Source of the DNA: UBA5066 sp046331465
GTDB taxonomy: Bacteria > Acidobacteriota > Thermoanaerobaculia > UBA5066
Assembly (NCBI GenBank): GCA_046331465.1
Contig: JAXLQV010000001.1
Location: 496,001-560,000, forward strand
Direction: 5' to 3'
DNA: 64,000 nt
Shown here: positions 6,817 to 15,898 of the stretch, in pieces
Numbering within the stretch: position 1 is the stretch's first letter
Layout of the letters: the number at the start of each line of letters is the position of its first letter
Made by a program: the position numbers and the translations under genes
Notes under the pieces: generated by a model
Told to the model about the DNA's origin: nothing
The model's database searches: none
The model's input: only the letters and a program-made list of their open reading frames with translations

Positions 6817-7767
6817 GTGAGCGGGCGCGCGCCATGGCGCTCGGCAGACTTCGAGCGCACCATCGAGAAACGTCGCGACGCGTTTGTCGTCGAGGTAGCC
6901 GGGCTTTCCGCATGTGTTTCCAACGATGAGCCGTCCCTTCGAATCCTTCCTGGAAAGGCGTCCCGGCCTTTTCTGCGGGACACCACCGCGACCGGGACGG
7001 AGGCGAACGTCACCCTCCGGGTGCGTTTCGGAGACACGACGGAGCTTGAAGCGGGAAACCTCATCTTCGACTCCGGTGGCGTGTGGAAGCTCTTCACCCT
7101 TCGAGACGGGTCGTCGTGCTTCCGGTTCCACGACACGCGATCCAGGGACCGTCCCTATAAGGTCCTGGTGCTCGGCAGCGACAGAGCAGAGGGGGAGATC
7201 GTCCTGGACCCAGAAGTTCGCTCATCTTCCGAGCCTGTCGACCCGCTCGAGTTTCCGCTCGACGAGCTTCTCTTCCTGACCCTCCTCGGCCAGAAAGGGG
7301 GAGTGGAGCTCCACGCGTGTGGCGTGAAGGCCCCGGACGGCCGCGGGTTCCTCTTCTTGGGTCACTCCGGCGACGGGAAGACGACCATGGCGCGGCTGTG
7401 GGAATCTGTCCCCGGGGCCATCGTCCTGAGCGACGACAGGGTCGTCGTTCGGGAAACGCCGACTGGGAGATGGTGGATGTACGGCACGCCGTGGCACGGC
7501 GAGGCTGAACTGGCCGCCAACGTCCAGGCCGAAGTGGCCGCGCTCTTCGTCCTCGAACGGGGTGAACGGAACGCCATGCAACCGCTCCTTGCGACGGAAG
7601 CCGTGGCCGCTCTGCTCGCGAGGAGTTTTCCGCCGTTTCATGCTCCCGAGGCGATGCAGAAGCTCCTCGGTGAGCTCGATCGGTTCGTTCAAGCCGTTCC
7701 CGTAGCGAGGTTTGCGGTTCGGCCTGGACCCGAGGCTGCCCAGACGATCCTGGCGCTTCCGGGCTGA
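6817..7767 (+). CDS. HprK-related serine kinase-like protein
   Basis: A 316-residue protein. The C-terminal half carries the HPr kinase P-loop GHSGDGKT (182-189), the acidic LSDD motif (205-208) and the GTPWHGE loop (223-229), matching HprK-related kinases found in peptide and exopolysaccharide loci. The N-terminal ~160 residues form an unnamed mixed alpha/beta domain. Related kinases phosphorylate the C-terminal Ser of some lasso precursors; the adjacent candidate peptide ends in Ser, so that activity is a reasonable hypothesis. The start is uncertain: GTG at 6817 is the only good in-frame candidate before the conserved region and has no clear Shine-Dalgarno; it lies 62 nt after the precursor stop. 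No transporter follows it. Confidence 0.75.
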   Translation: MSGRAPWRSADFERTIEKRRDAFVVEVAGLSACVSNDEPSLRILPGKASRPFLRDTTATGTEANVTLRVRFGDTTELEAGNLIFDSGGVWKLFTLRDGSSCFRFHDTRSRDRPYKVLVLGSDRAEGEIVLDPEVRSSSEPVDPLEFPLDELLFLTLLGQKGGVELHACGVKAPDGRGFLFLGHSGDGKTTMARLWESVPGAIVLSDDRVVVRETPTGRWWMYGTPWHGEAELAANVQAEVAALFVLERGERNAMQPLLATEAVAALLARSFPPFHAPEAMQKLLGELDRFVQAVPVARFAVRPGPEAAQTILALPG

Positions 7768-8070
7768 CCGTGACCTGCCGTAGGCCCCATGCGGATGGGC
7801 GCGGTCGACTGCGACGGAAGTGTGGGTCAGCACCTTCGAAGGTCTGGCGGGGTGCGTTCCGCCCGGGCAGGAAGCGGGTGTCCTGAACGGCCAGTCCCGA
7901 TGATGGCACCGTCAGCCACGTGTGAACCTCGGGGCCGAGTGCAGTTGGAAAGCGGCTGGGCGGACGGTCGCGGACGGGTTGATAAGGAGAGATAAACTAA
8001 GCGGTTAGGGTTCAGCGCTCGAGCTCCGTGCGCGAACCGTCTCGGGGGAACCATGTGCGAGGAGACGAGG
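7768..8070. other. Intergenic region, no recognised gene
   Basis: About 300 bp between the HprK-like gene and the giant secreted protein. Small frames exist but have no family resemblance or good start. An AT-richer patch (GATAAGGAGAGATAAACTAA, about 7980-8000) stands out from the surrounding GC-rich DNA and could hold the promoter of the next gene, but no pair of boxes with proper spacing can be assigned. Confidence 0.4.
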
Positions 8071-11000
8071 ATGTCCGACAGCTTCCGGATGAACAGGGCC
8101 GAAGGTGGCCCCGCCCAGCGAGCCCGGTCCGGGATCGGTTCGGCGTCGGTCGGGCGGACGACAGGCGCCGCGGGTGGCTGGTTCCGGTGGGTAGCCCTTC
8201 TGACCCTGCTCCTCGCGCCGTCGGTGGTTCTCGCCTCGGACGGGAGCGTCGTCTACAGCAACAACTCAACTACCCCGCAGTACCGTGCCTACGCTGCGTC
8301 CGCCAACACGTTCGGGGCGGAGACCGCGACCGCCGCGGGCGCGGCGCAGACGTGGGTCGTGAACCGTGCAGCCGCCACGCGGGACGAGCACATCGCGGGC
8401 TACGTGACGACCGGCGGCGTCCTCTACATCCTCCGGTGGAACGGCTCGACGGCAACCTGGTCGAACGAGTGGAATGTGAACGTGGGCGGCGACGGTGTCA
8501 ACGGACGTCGCTTCGACATCACGTACGAGACGACGTCCGGCAATGCGATGGTCGTCTATTCGACGAACGCCACGGGAAGCAGCGGCAACGCCGAGATGGC
8601 GTATCGCATCTGGAACGGCTCGTCGTGGACGGCGGCGGCGAACGTGGTCGCGAACTCGACCGGGTTTAACCAGGCGGCGGCGGTGACCTGGATCAAGCTT
8701 CGGTCCCGCCCGACGTCAGGTTCCAATGAGATCGCCCTCCTCGCGGCGGACACGGGCACCACGACGGCTAACACGTCGATCTTGACGTCGTTCATCTGGA
8801 ATGGCTCGGCATGGACCGAAGCGGGAACGACGCACACGGGATCTGCCGGGGCGACATTGCCGAATACCACGGGCCAGCTGATGCAGAACGAGTGCTTCGA
8901 CCAGGCCTATGAAAGCCTGAGCGGAGACCTCCTGGTGGTCTTCTCCGTCGGCTCTGCGAACCAGCAGTGGTACAGGACTTACAGCGGCGGTACTTGGGGA
9001 AGTGCGACGAGCTATGCCACGGGCCGGGCGGTCCCGCTCCAGATGCTGGCGGAATCGGACCCGCGGAGCGACCAGGTCCTCGTAATGTGGAACAGGTCAG
9101 GTAACACAGGCGTCTATGCGAACGTCTGGACGGGGACAGCGGTCGGCACCACCACGAACATCGCCAACGGAAACGGGTTGAATCCGACGGCCGTCAATAA
9201 GAAGCACATTGCAGCAACCTGGCTCGTCACGGGCGGCGTGTCCTATGCCGTCCCCATGTGGGTCACGGGGACGCCGGGTACGATTGGCTACGCGTATTAC
9301 ACGGGAGGAGCCTGGACGGCTGGTGCCGCAGGGTTCACCTACGTTACTGGCACCGGGACCACGCCCAACTTCATGGACCTGGCCGCGGATCCGTTCTCGC
9401 CCGATACCGCGATGCTCACGTTCTCCACAGGCGCAGCCGGGACGGGGAGCCTCTGGGCGAAGCGACTCGTCCTGACGGCGGGTCCGACCTTCACGTTCAC
9501 GAACGCCGACGGCGGCACAGCGGAATCGACGACGCTCGCGAGCGTTACGACGCAGAACTTCGACTTCGCCTGGGAGAGGCTCTCTGCCTCCACCGATCTC
9601 GCGATCACGATGACGGGCTCGTGGGGAGTGATCTGCCAGGGGAATACGGTCACGTACGCGATGAACGTGACGAACAACGGCCCGGACACGGCAACGGCCG
9701 TGACCGTGACCGATCCGCTTCCGGTCGGCCTGACGTACGTTTCCGCGACTCCGAGCCAGGGCGGACCCTGTACGAACACCGCCGGGACGGTCACCTGTCC
9801 CATCGGTTCGCTCGCGGCCGGTGGAACTGCGACGATTACGCTCGTCGCCACGGGGACCACGACCGGAGCGAAATCCAACACGGCGACTGTCGCCGGCTCG
9901 GCCGTCCGCGAACTCGTCCCGGGTAATAACAGCGCGATCGTGATCACAACCGTTTCGGCAGCGTGCGCCGACGTCTCGCTCACCAAGACCCTCCCTGCGG
10001 GAGGTGTGAACGCGGGTCAGAACGCCAGCTTTACCCTGACGGCGCGGAACAACAGCGCCACGACGAGCGCGACGGGGGTGACGGTCACGGATCCGCTGCC
10101 CGCAGAGTTGACTTTCGTCTCGGCGACGCCAAGCCAGGGAGGGCCGTGCACCGCCGGTCCCCCGGTGAACTGCCCGCTCGGAACTCTCGCTCCGGGCGCG
10201 ACGGCGACGGTGACGCTCGTCGCGACCGGGAACACGGTCGGCAGGCCGCTGAACACAGCCGTCGCGACGATGAGCGAGGGCGATTCGAACCCGGCGAACA
10301 ACACGGGCTGGGTGTGGGTCGGGATCCAGCCGCTCGTTGCAGACCTTCAGCTCGTCAAGACGGCAAGTGTCGGCAGCGTTGGGGTCGGCGGCAACGTCAC
10401 GTACACGCTCACGGTGACGAACCTCGGACCGGCGGCCGCGGGAGCGGTGTCGGTCACCGACCCGATTCCACCGGGAATGAGCTTTGTCAGCGCGGCGCCG
10501 AGCCAGGGATCCTGCTCGGGGAACCTTCTCGTGACGTGTTCTCTCGGCTCAATCCCGTTCCCGGGGAGCGCAACCGTCACACTCATCGCCACGAACACGA
10601 CGACTGGAACGAAGAGCAACACCGCGACGGTCCTCGACACGGCCTTCAACGACTTCGACCCGAACATGTCGAACAACAACTCGACCGTGACGACGACGGT
10701 GACGGGAGGGGTAACGCCGCTCTGCGCCTCGCCCGGTCAGCAGGGGGCTGGCGGTACGCTGACGGGGATCGTGAACACCTACTGGCCTGGGACGGCGAGC
10801 GTGACGGCGGGCGTCGCGAACACCTGTATCCCGGTCGGCGCGTCCGCGGGTGCCACCACTACCCTCGCTGCGGACAACCTGCTCCTCGTCGTCCAGATGC
10901 AGGACGCGGACATCAATTCGTCGAATACAACTGCGTACGGAGACGGCACAGGTATCGGCGCCGGCGCGACGGCGGTCGGAGCCGGTAAGTACGAGTTCGT

Positions 11001-14000
11001 CACCGCCCGCGGAGCCATAGGCTCGAGTGGCTGCGCAGCGAACCAGATTCCGATCACCGGAACGGGAGCGAACGGCGGGCTCCTGAACAGCTACTCGAAC
11101 ACGGCCGCGACGAGCGCGAAGGGACAGATGCGGTACCAGGTTGTCTTCGTGCCGCAGTACACGACGGCCACGCTCGCAGGGGCCACCGCGAGCCCGTGGA
11201 CAACCAGTAACACAGGCACGGCGGACTGCACCCCGGCGGACACACTCGGCTGCGGTACCGGCGGCATCCTCGCGATCGACGTCCAGGGCGCTCTCACTCT
11301 CGCATCCGGCCTATCGGCGATCGTTGACGGCCTCGGGTTCCGCGGTGGCGCTGGGAGGCAGCTCGGAGGAGATGCGGTCGCTCCTGCGGCGCTGGACACG
11401 TGGACGAACATCAGCTCGACCTCACCGGGCAACGCCAGCGGGACCGTCACTCCCGCGGCCTTCACGGTGACGGCGGGTACGAACCGTATCCTCCTCGTCG
11501 CCGCGACAGCTGAGCTGAGTACAGCCTCCACCTTGGCGACGTTCTCGGTCAGGTACGGTGGTGTGGTGATGCGTCCCATCTCCACGACGGCGGCTTCTTC
11601 GTCCCTCACGCACGCGGGGATGTGGTACCTGCGAAACGCCGAAGTCCCGGCCGGCTCCAACTCCGTCATCCTTTCCTACGCGACGGCTTCCGGGAACGTC
11701 ACGGGCCTCCACATCAAGAGGGCTTCGTACTCCGGCGTCGACCAGGTCAACCCGATCAACTCCTCAGCGGCGAACGTCAACGCCGCTGCAAACGTGACGT
11801 TGGGGGCGGCCGTCAACTACCTCCCGACGAACATCAACGTCTATGTCGCTGCGAACGGTGGGACGCCCGCCACCATTCCGACGCAACCCGCGGACTTCGT
11901 CGCCATAGCGGCCGGGACTGTAACCACGAACGGCTTCACGAGCTTTGTTGGGCAGTCGCCGGCGGAGGCCGCTGCGGGTAACTACGCAGCGGGCACCACC
12001 CTTACGTTTGGCCCGACTACCGCACCGAGCTCGGCAGTCGTGGCTGCGTCGATCGGCTTCGGCCTGACGAACACCGACTGGCGGACCTCGAGCACGAGGG
12101 CGACGAACGGGAGCAAGGGCGAGGGGATCGCTGGTACGCCGGAATGGATCCAGGCGACGACCGGTCCCGTCCAAACCAATCAGCCGAACGACGGGTACCC
12201 CGGCGGCTCGTACGCCCGCGGCGCGCCGGCAAACGCGGGGGGTGGCTCAACCGATGACAACCCGACGGGCACCCCGGGCAACGACCGCAACTCCGGCGGC
12301 GGCGGCGGGAGCAACGGCGGGGCAGGTGGTACGGGCGGGCACTCCTGGAGCACGTGCCTTGACAGAGGCGGTCGAGGAGCCGCCGTTACGCCGGCCATCA
12401 CGAAACTCGTCCTCGGCGGAGGCGGCGGGGCAGGTACGAGGAATAACAGCGACGGTGACGCCCTGGCGGCTGGCGGCGCAGCTGGTGGTGGGCTCATGGT
12501 ACTTCGCGCGAGCCAGCTCATCGTGAACACGGGCGCGATCCTGAGCGCGAACGGTGCGGACGCCTACGACGGCACGGCGAACGACGGAAGCGGAGGCGGC
12601 GGCGCGGGCGGCAGCGTCGTCCTGACCGTCACGAGCGGGACGATGAGCGGCCTGGCGATCCGCGCGCACGGTGGAGCGGGAGGGAGCAACTGGCTCACGG
12701 TCGGGAACGGCGGTGCAGGTTGTGACGGCGTCAACGCGAACCATCACGGCCCCGGAGGAGGCGGAGGAGGCGGCGTCATTGTCTACACGAACACGGCTGT
12801 GCCCCCGACGCTGGACGTCTCGGGTGGGCAGCCCGGTGTCACGACTGCGGACGCGAACACGTTCAGTGCTCAGCCCGGCGGCACGGGCCAGCTGCTCTAT
12901 CCCGGTCCGGGTTCGATACCAGGCTTCGGCTCGGGACCTGAGTGCACGTCCGACCCCGCCATCACGCTGACGCACTCCGGGACGACCCTGACGCCCGGAG
13001 GCACAGCCACAATCACGGCCAGTGTCAGGAACGCGGCGCCGTACACCGCGACGTCCGGCCTCATCACGGCCGTGATCAACCTCGGCTCGGGTCCCCCGTC
13101 GCTCACGGCGACCGCCGTGAGCGCGCCCGGCTGGAACTGCAGCGGCATTCCCGGGACGGTCGTGACGTGTACGCGCTCGGACAGCCTCGCGGCACAGCTC
13201 GGCTTCGAGGCGATCGTCATCACGGCCTCCGTCGGGAGCGCGAGCCAGCCGGGGACGATCACGAACACGGCGACGCTCACGAACGGCGCCGACATCAACC
13301 TCGCGAACAACCTCGCCACGGACCCGATCGGCGTCGCAGCCCCGACCCTGGCGCGCATCCGCTCCTTCAAGGCCACGCGGAACGGCGACGTCGTCGAGCT
13401 CAGGTGGCGGAGCAGCTTCGAGATCGACAACCTCGGCTTCGTCGTCCACCGCGAGGTGGCGGGCGAGCGCCGGGCGATCACGCCCTCGGTGATCGCGGGC
13501 TCGGCCCTCTCCGTCGGCCCGGCGCGTCCGCTCCAGTCGGGTCGCGCGTATGCGTGGATCGATGACGGACCGGGCGCCGCGGGCGACGTCCGCTACTGGC
13601 TGGAAGACATCGCGCTTGACGGGACGCGGCGGTGGACGGGACCGGTCGTCCCGGAATCGTCCACGAGCCTCCCGCCCGATCGCTCGATAACGGGGCTTTC
13701 CCCGACCCTCGACGCGCTCGGCCGGGTCGCGGCCAGGGACGGCGCCGGCGTCGTCCCGGCCGGCCTCGGCACGGCCCGCACCGTCGAGCCGCCGTCGCTC
13801 GTCCAGGCGCTCAGCGGTGCGGGAACGTACACGGCTTCGCGCCTCGCCGCGAAGATCCTCGTGGCCGGAGAGGGGTGGTACCGGGTCACGAAGAGCGATC
13901 TCGTCGCCGCCGGGTTCGACCCCGGCACCGACCCGGCGGCTCTGCAGCTCTTCGCCGAGCGGACGGAGCAGCCGATGATCGTCCGCGACGGGGGAGACGG

Positions 14001-15867
14001 CCGGTTCGACGCCTCCGACGCGATCGAGTTCTACGGCCTCGGGCTCGACTCCCCGTGGACCGGGGAGCGCGTCTACTGGCTCCTCGCCGGCGCCTACAAC
14101 GGGCAGCGTGTCGTCGAGCAGGCCGCCGGGGGCTCGCTCCCGCCGGGCCCGACGAGCTTCCCGTTCACCGTCGAGCGGAAGGACCACGTCGTTTACTTCG
14201 GGGCCCTCACCGCCGACGGGACGACGGACAACTTCTTCGGGCCGCCCGTGACGGCGACGCCCCTCGACCAGACGTTGACCGTGGCGCACCTCGACACTTC
14301 CGTGGCCGGAAGCCTGCCGGTCACGGTCACGCTGCAGGGCGTGACCGACGAGGCGCACGTGGTGGACGTCCGGGTGAACGGGCACGACGCGGGGACGCTG
14401 ACGTTCTCGGGGCAGGCCGTCGGGACCGGGACGTACACGGTTCCGCTCACCTGGATCGCGGAGGGGACGAACACGGTAACGCTGACGGCGCGCGGCAGCG
14501 CGACGGACACGAGCGTCGTCGCGAGCATCCGCCTCGTCTACCCGCATTTCTACCTGCTGGACCAGGGCGCCCTGCGCCTCATGGCCCGCAGCGGGACGCG
14601 GGTGACGCTGGGCGGACTCACCGACACGACGTTGCGCGTCGTCGATGTCACGAAGCCGGCTGCGGTCCGGGAGCTCCCGGTCACGTTCACCGCGGTGCCC
14701 GGCGGGTACACGGGTTTCGTACAGGTTTCCGGAGGCGACGCGACGCTCTACGCATTCACGCCGACCCGCGTCTCCGCGCCCGCCGGGATCGTGCGGAACG
14801 TCCCGTCGAACCTCTCGAACAAGAAGACGAGGGCCGACCTCGTCATCATCGCCCACCCGTCACTCCTCGCCGCCGTCGCGCCGCTTCAAGCCCACCGGAG
14901 GCTCCAGGGGCTCGCCACCGTGCTCGCGGACGTGACGGACGTCTACGACGAGTTCGGCTTCGGCGAGAAGAGCCCCGACGCGATCCGCGCGTTCCTCAAC
15001 GTCGCGCGCGAGAAGTGGGACCGCGCGCCGGGCTACGTCCTCCTCGTGGGCGACGCCTCGTTCGACCCGAAGGACTACCTCGGGTTCGGCGACTTCGACC
15101 TCGTCCCGACGCGGATGGTGTCGACCGCCTACATGCTGACCGACTCGGACGACGGGCTCGTCGACTTCGACGGCGATGGGCTCCCCGACATGGCGATCGG
15201 GAGACTCCCGGTGCGGACCGCGGCCGAGGCGGCGACTGTCGTGTCGAAGATTGTGAGCCACGACCAGCCCGGCGCCGCCGGCGCGTGGAGCTCGAAGGTG
15301 CTCCTCGTGTCGGACGCGAAGGACGAGTTCGACTTCACGGCGGCCTCGGGGCAGCTGGTCCCGCTCATGCCGGCGGGCCTGACGACGCAGCCGGTCTCGG
15401 TCGACGCCCTCGGCTCGGCCGGGGCGCGCTCGGCGATCGTGTCCGCCGTCAACGCCGGCCAGCTCCTCGTGAACTACATGGGCCACGGGTCGGAGGACGT
15501 CTGGAGCCAGAGCGACATCTTCAACGGCAGCGACGCGGCGGCCCTGACGAACGGCACGAAGCTCCCGACGTTCGTCCTGATGACGTGCCTCAACGGCCTC
15601 TTCGACGACCTGTGGGTCGAGTCGCTCGCCGAGAGCCTCCTCAAGGCGCCGGCGGGCGGCGCCGTCGCGGTCTGGGCTTCCTCGACCCTGACGGCCCCGG
15701 AGCCGCAAGCGGTGCTGAATCAGGCGCTCTTCCAGCTCCTGCAGAGCCCGTCGATGCGCCTCGGGGACGCGGTGAAGAACGCCAAGGCCGCGGTGACGGA
15801 CCCGGACGTGAGGCGGAGCTGGATCCTCTTCGGAGACCCGACGATGCGCCTGAGGCCCGCTCCCTGA
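8071..15867 (+). CDS. Giant secreted protein with DUF11 repeats and C-terminal gingipain-like (C25) peptidase domain
   Basis: About 2,600 residues; numbering below is from an in-frame ATG at 8053, though 8071 has a closer GAGGAGACGAGG Shine-Dalgarno. A signal helix (43-60) ends VVLA|SDG. Residues ~65-510 are repetitive, with WNGSxWT-type motifs suggesting a propeller-like fold. Three DUF11 domains follow (~516-632, 637-752, 762-882), then a long Ser/Thr/Gly-rich part with a Gly tract (~1396-1583), a fourth DUF11-like unit (~1631-1762) and an FnIII-like domain. The C-terminal ~340 residues are a C25 peptidase domain with His2478 (NYMGHGSED) and Cys2512 (LMTCLNG), the spacing expected of the gingipain His/Cys dyad. 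No sorting domain is visible after it. The likely role is a surface adhesin/protease. Confidence 0.85.
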   Translation: MSDSFRMNRAEGGPAQRARSGIGSASVGRTTGAAGGWFRWVALLTLLLAPSVVLASDGSVVYSNNSTTPQYRAYAASANTFGAETATAAGAAQTWVVNRAAATRDEHIAGYVTTGGVLYILRWNGSTATWSNEWNVNVGGDGVNGRRFDITYETTSGNAMVVYSTNATGSSGNAEMAYRIWNGSSWTAAANVVANSTGFNQAAAVTWIKLRSRPTSGSNEIALLAADTGTTTANTSILTSFIWNGSAWTEAGTTHTGSAGATLPNTTGQLMQNECFDQAYESLSGDLLVVFSVGSANQQWYRTYSGGTWGSATSYATGRAVPLQMLAESDPRSDQVLVMWNRSGNTGVYANVWTGTAVGTTTNIANGNGLNPTAVNKKHIAATWLVTGGVSYAVPMWVTGTPGTIGYAYYTGGAWTAGAAGFTYVTGTGTTPNFMDLAADPFSPDTAMLTFSTGAAGTGSLWAKRLVLTAGPTFTFTNADGGTAESTTLASVTTQNFDFAWERLSASTDLAITMTGSWGVICQGNTVTYAMNVTNNGPDTATAVTVTDPLPVGLTYVSATPSQGGPCTNTAGTVTCPIGSLAAGGTATITLVATGTTTGAKSNTATVAGSAVRELVPGNNSAIVITTVSAACADVSLTKTLPAGGVNAGQNASFTLTARNNSATTSATGVTVTDPLPAELTFVSATPSQGGPCTAGPPVNCPLGTLAPGATATVTLVATGNTVGRPLNTAVATMSEGDSNPANNTGWVWVGIQPLVADLQLVKTASVGSVGVGGNVTYTLTVTNLGPAAAGAVSVTDPIPPGMSFVSAAPSQGSCSGNLLVTCSLGSIPFPGSATVTLIATNTTTGTKSNTATVLDTAFNDFDPNMSNNNSTVTTTVTGGVTPLCASPGQQGAGGTLTGIVNTYWPGTASVTAGVANTCIPVGASAGATTTLAADNLLLVVQMQDADINSSNTTAYGDGTGIGAGATAVGAGKYEFVTARGAIGSSGCAANQIPITGTGANGGLLNSYSNTAATSAKGQMRYQVVFVPQYTTATLAGATASPWTTSNTGTADCTPADTLGCGTGGILAIDVQGALTLASGLSAIVDGLGFRGGAGRQLGGDAVAPAALDTWTNISSTSPGNASGTVTPAAFTVTAGTNRILLVAATAELSTASTLATFSVRYGGVVMRPISTTAASSSLTHAGMWYLRNAEVPAGSNSVILSYATASGNVTGLHIKRASYSGVDQVNPINSSAANVNAAANVTLGAAVNYLPTNINVYVAANGGTPATIPTQPADFVAIAAGTVTTNGFTSFVGQSPAEAAAGNYAAGTTLTFGPTTAPSSAVVAASIGFGLTNTDWRTSSTRATNGSKGEGIAGTPEWIQATTGPVQTNQPNDGYPGGSYARGAPANAGGGSTDDNPTGTPGNDRNSGGGGGSNGGAGGTGGHSWSTCLDRGGRGAAVTPAITKLVLGGGGGAGTRNNSDGDALAAGGAAGGGLMVLRASQLIVNTGAILSANGADAYDGTANDGSGGGGAGGSVVLTVTSGTMSGLAIRAHGGAGGSNWLTVGNGGAGCDGVNANHHGPGGGGGGGVIVYTNTAVPPTLDVSGGQPGVTTADANTFSAQPGGTGQLLYPGPGSIPGFGSGPECTSDPAITLTHSGTTLTPGGTATITASVRNAAPYTATSGLITAVINLGSGPPSLTATAVSAPGWNCSGIPGTVVTCTRSDSLAAQLGFEAIVITASVGSASQPGTITNTATLTNGADINLANNLATDPIGVAAPTLARIRSFKATRNGDVVELRWRSSFEIDNLGFVVHREVAGERRAITPSVIAGSALSVGPARPLQSGRAYAWIDDGPGAAGDVRYWLEDIALDGTRRWTGPVVPESSTSLPPDRSITGLSPTLDALGRVAARDGAGVVPAGLGTARTVEPPSLVQALSGAGTYTASRLAAKILVAGEGWYRVTKSDLVAAGFDPGTDPAALQLFAERTEQPMIVRDGGDGRFDASDAIEFYGLGLDSPWTGERVYWLLAGAYNGQRVVEQAAGGSLPPGPTSFPFTVERKDHVVYFGALTADGTTDNFFGPPVTATPLDQTLTVAHLDTSVAGSLPVTVTLQGVTDEAHVVDVRVNGHDAGTLTFSGQAVGTGTYTVPLTWIAEGTNTVTLTARGSATDTSVVASIRLVYPHFYLLDQGALRLMARSGTRVTLGGLTDTTLRVVDVTKPAAVRELPVTFTAVPGGYTGFVQVSGGDATLYAFTPTRVSAPAGIVRNVPSNLSNKKTRADLVIIAHPSLLAAVAPLQAHRRLQGLATVLADVTDVYDEFGFGEKSPDAIRAFLNVAREKWDRAPGYVLLVGDASFDPKDYLGFGDFDLVPTRMVSTAYMLTDSDDGLVDFDGDGLPDMAIGRLPVRTAAEAATVVSKIVSHDQPGAAGAWSSKVLLVSDAKDEFDFTAASGQLVPLMPAGLTTQPVSVDALGSAGARSAIVSAVNAGQLLVNYMGHGSEDVWSQSDIFNGSDAAALTNGTKLPTFVLMTCLNGLFDDLWVESLAESLLKAPAGGAVAVWASSTLTAPEPQAVLNQALFQLLQSPSMRLGDAVKNAKAAVTDPDVRRSWILFGDPTMRLRPAP

Positions 15868-15898
15868 GCGGGTCCTCGGGCCGGGCCCCCTCCTTGCG

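Noticed and set aside
2718..7767. Lasso peptide cluster
   Set aside because: No asparagine-synthetase-like cyclase or transglutaminase-like protease is present; the radical SAM enzyme points elsewhere, although kinase and nucleotidyltransferase are shared with some lasso loci.
7789..7995. Small frame after the HprK-like gene as a second precursor peptide
   Set aside because: No leader-like motif, a composition typical of random GC-rich frames, and no ribosome-binding site.
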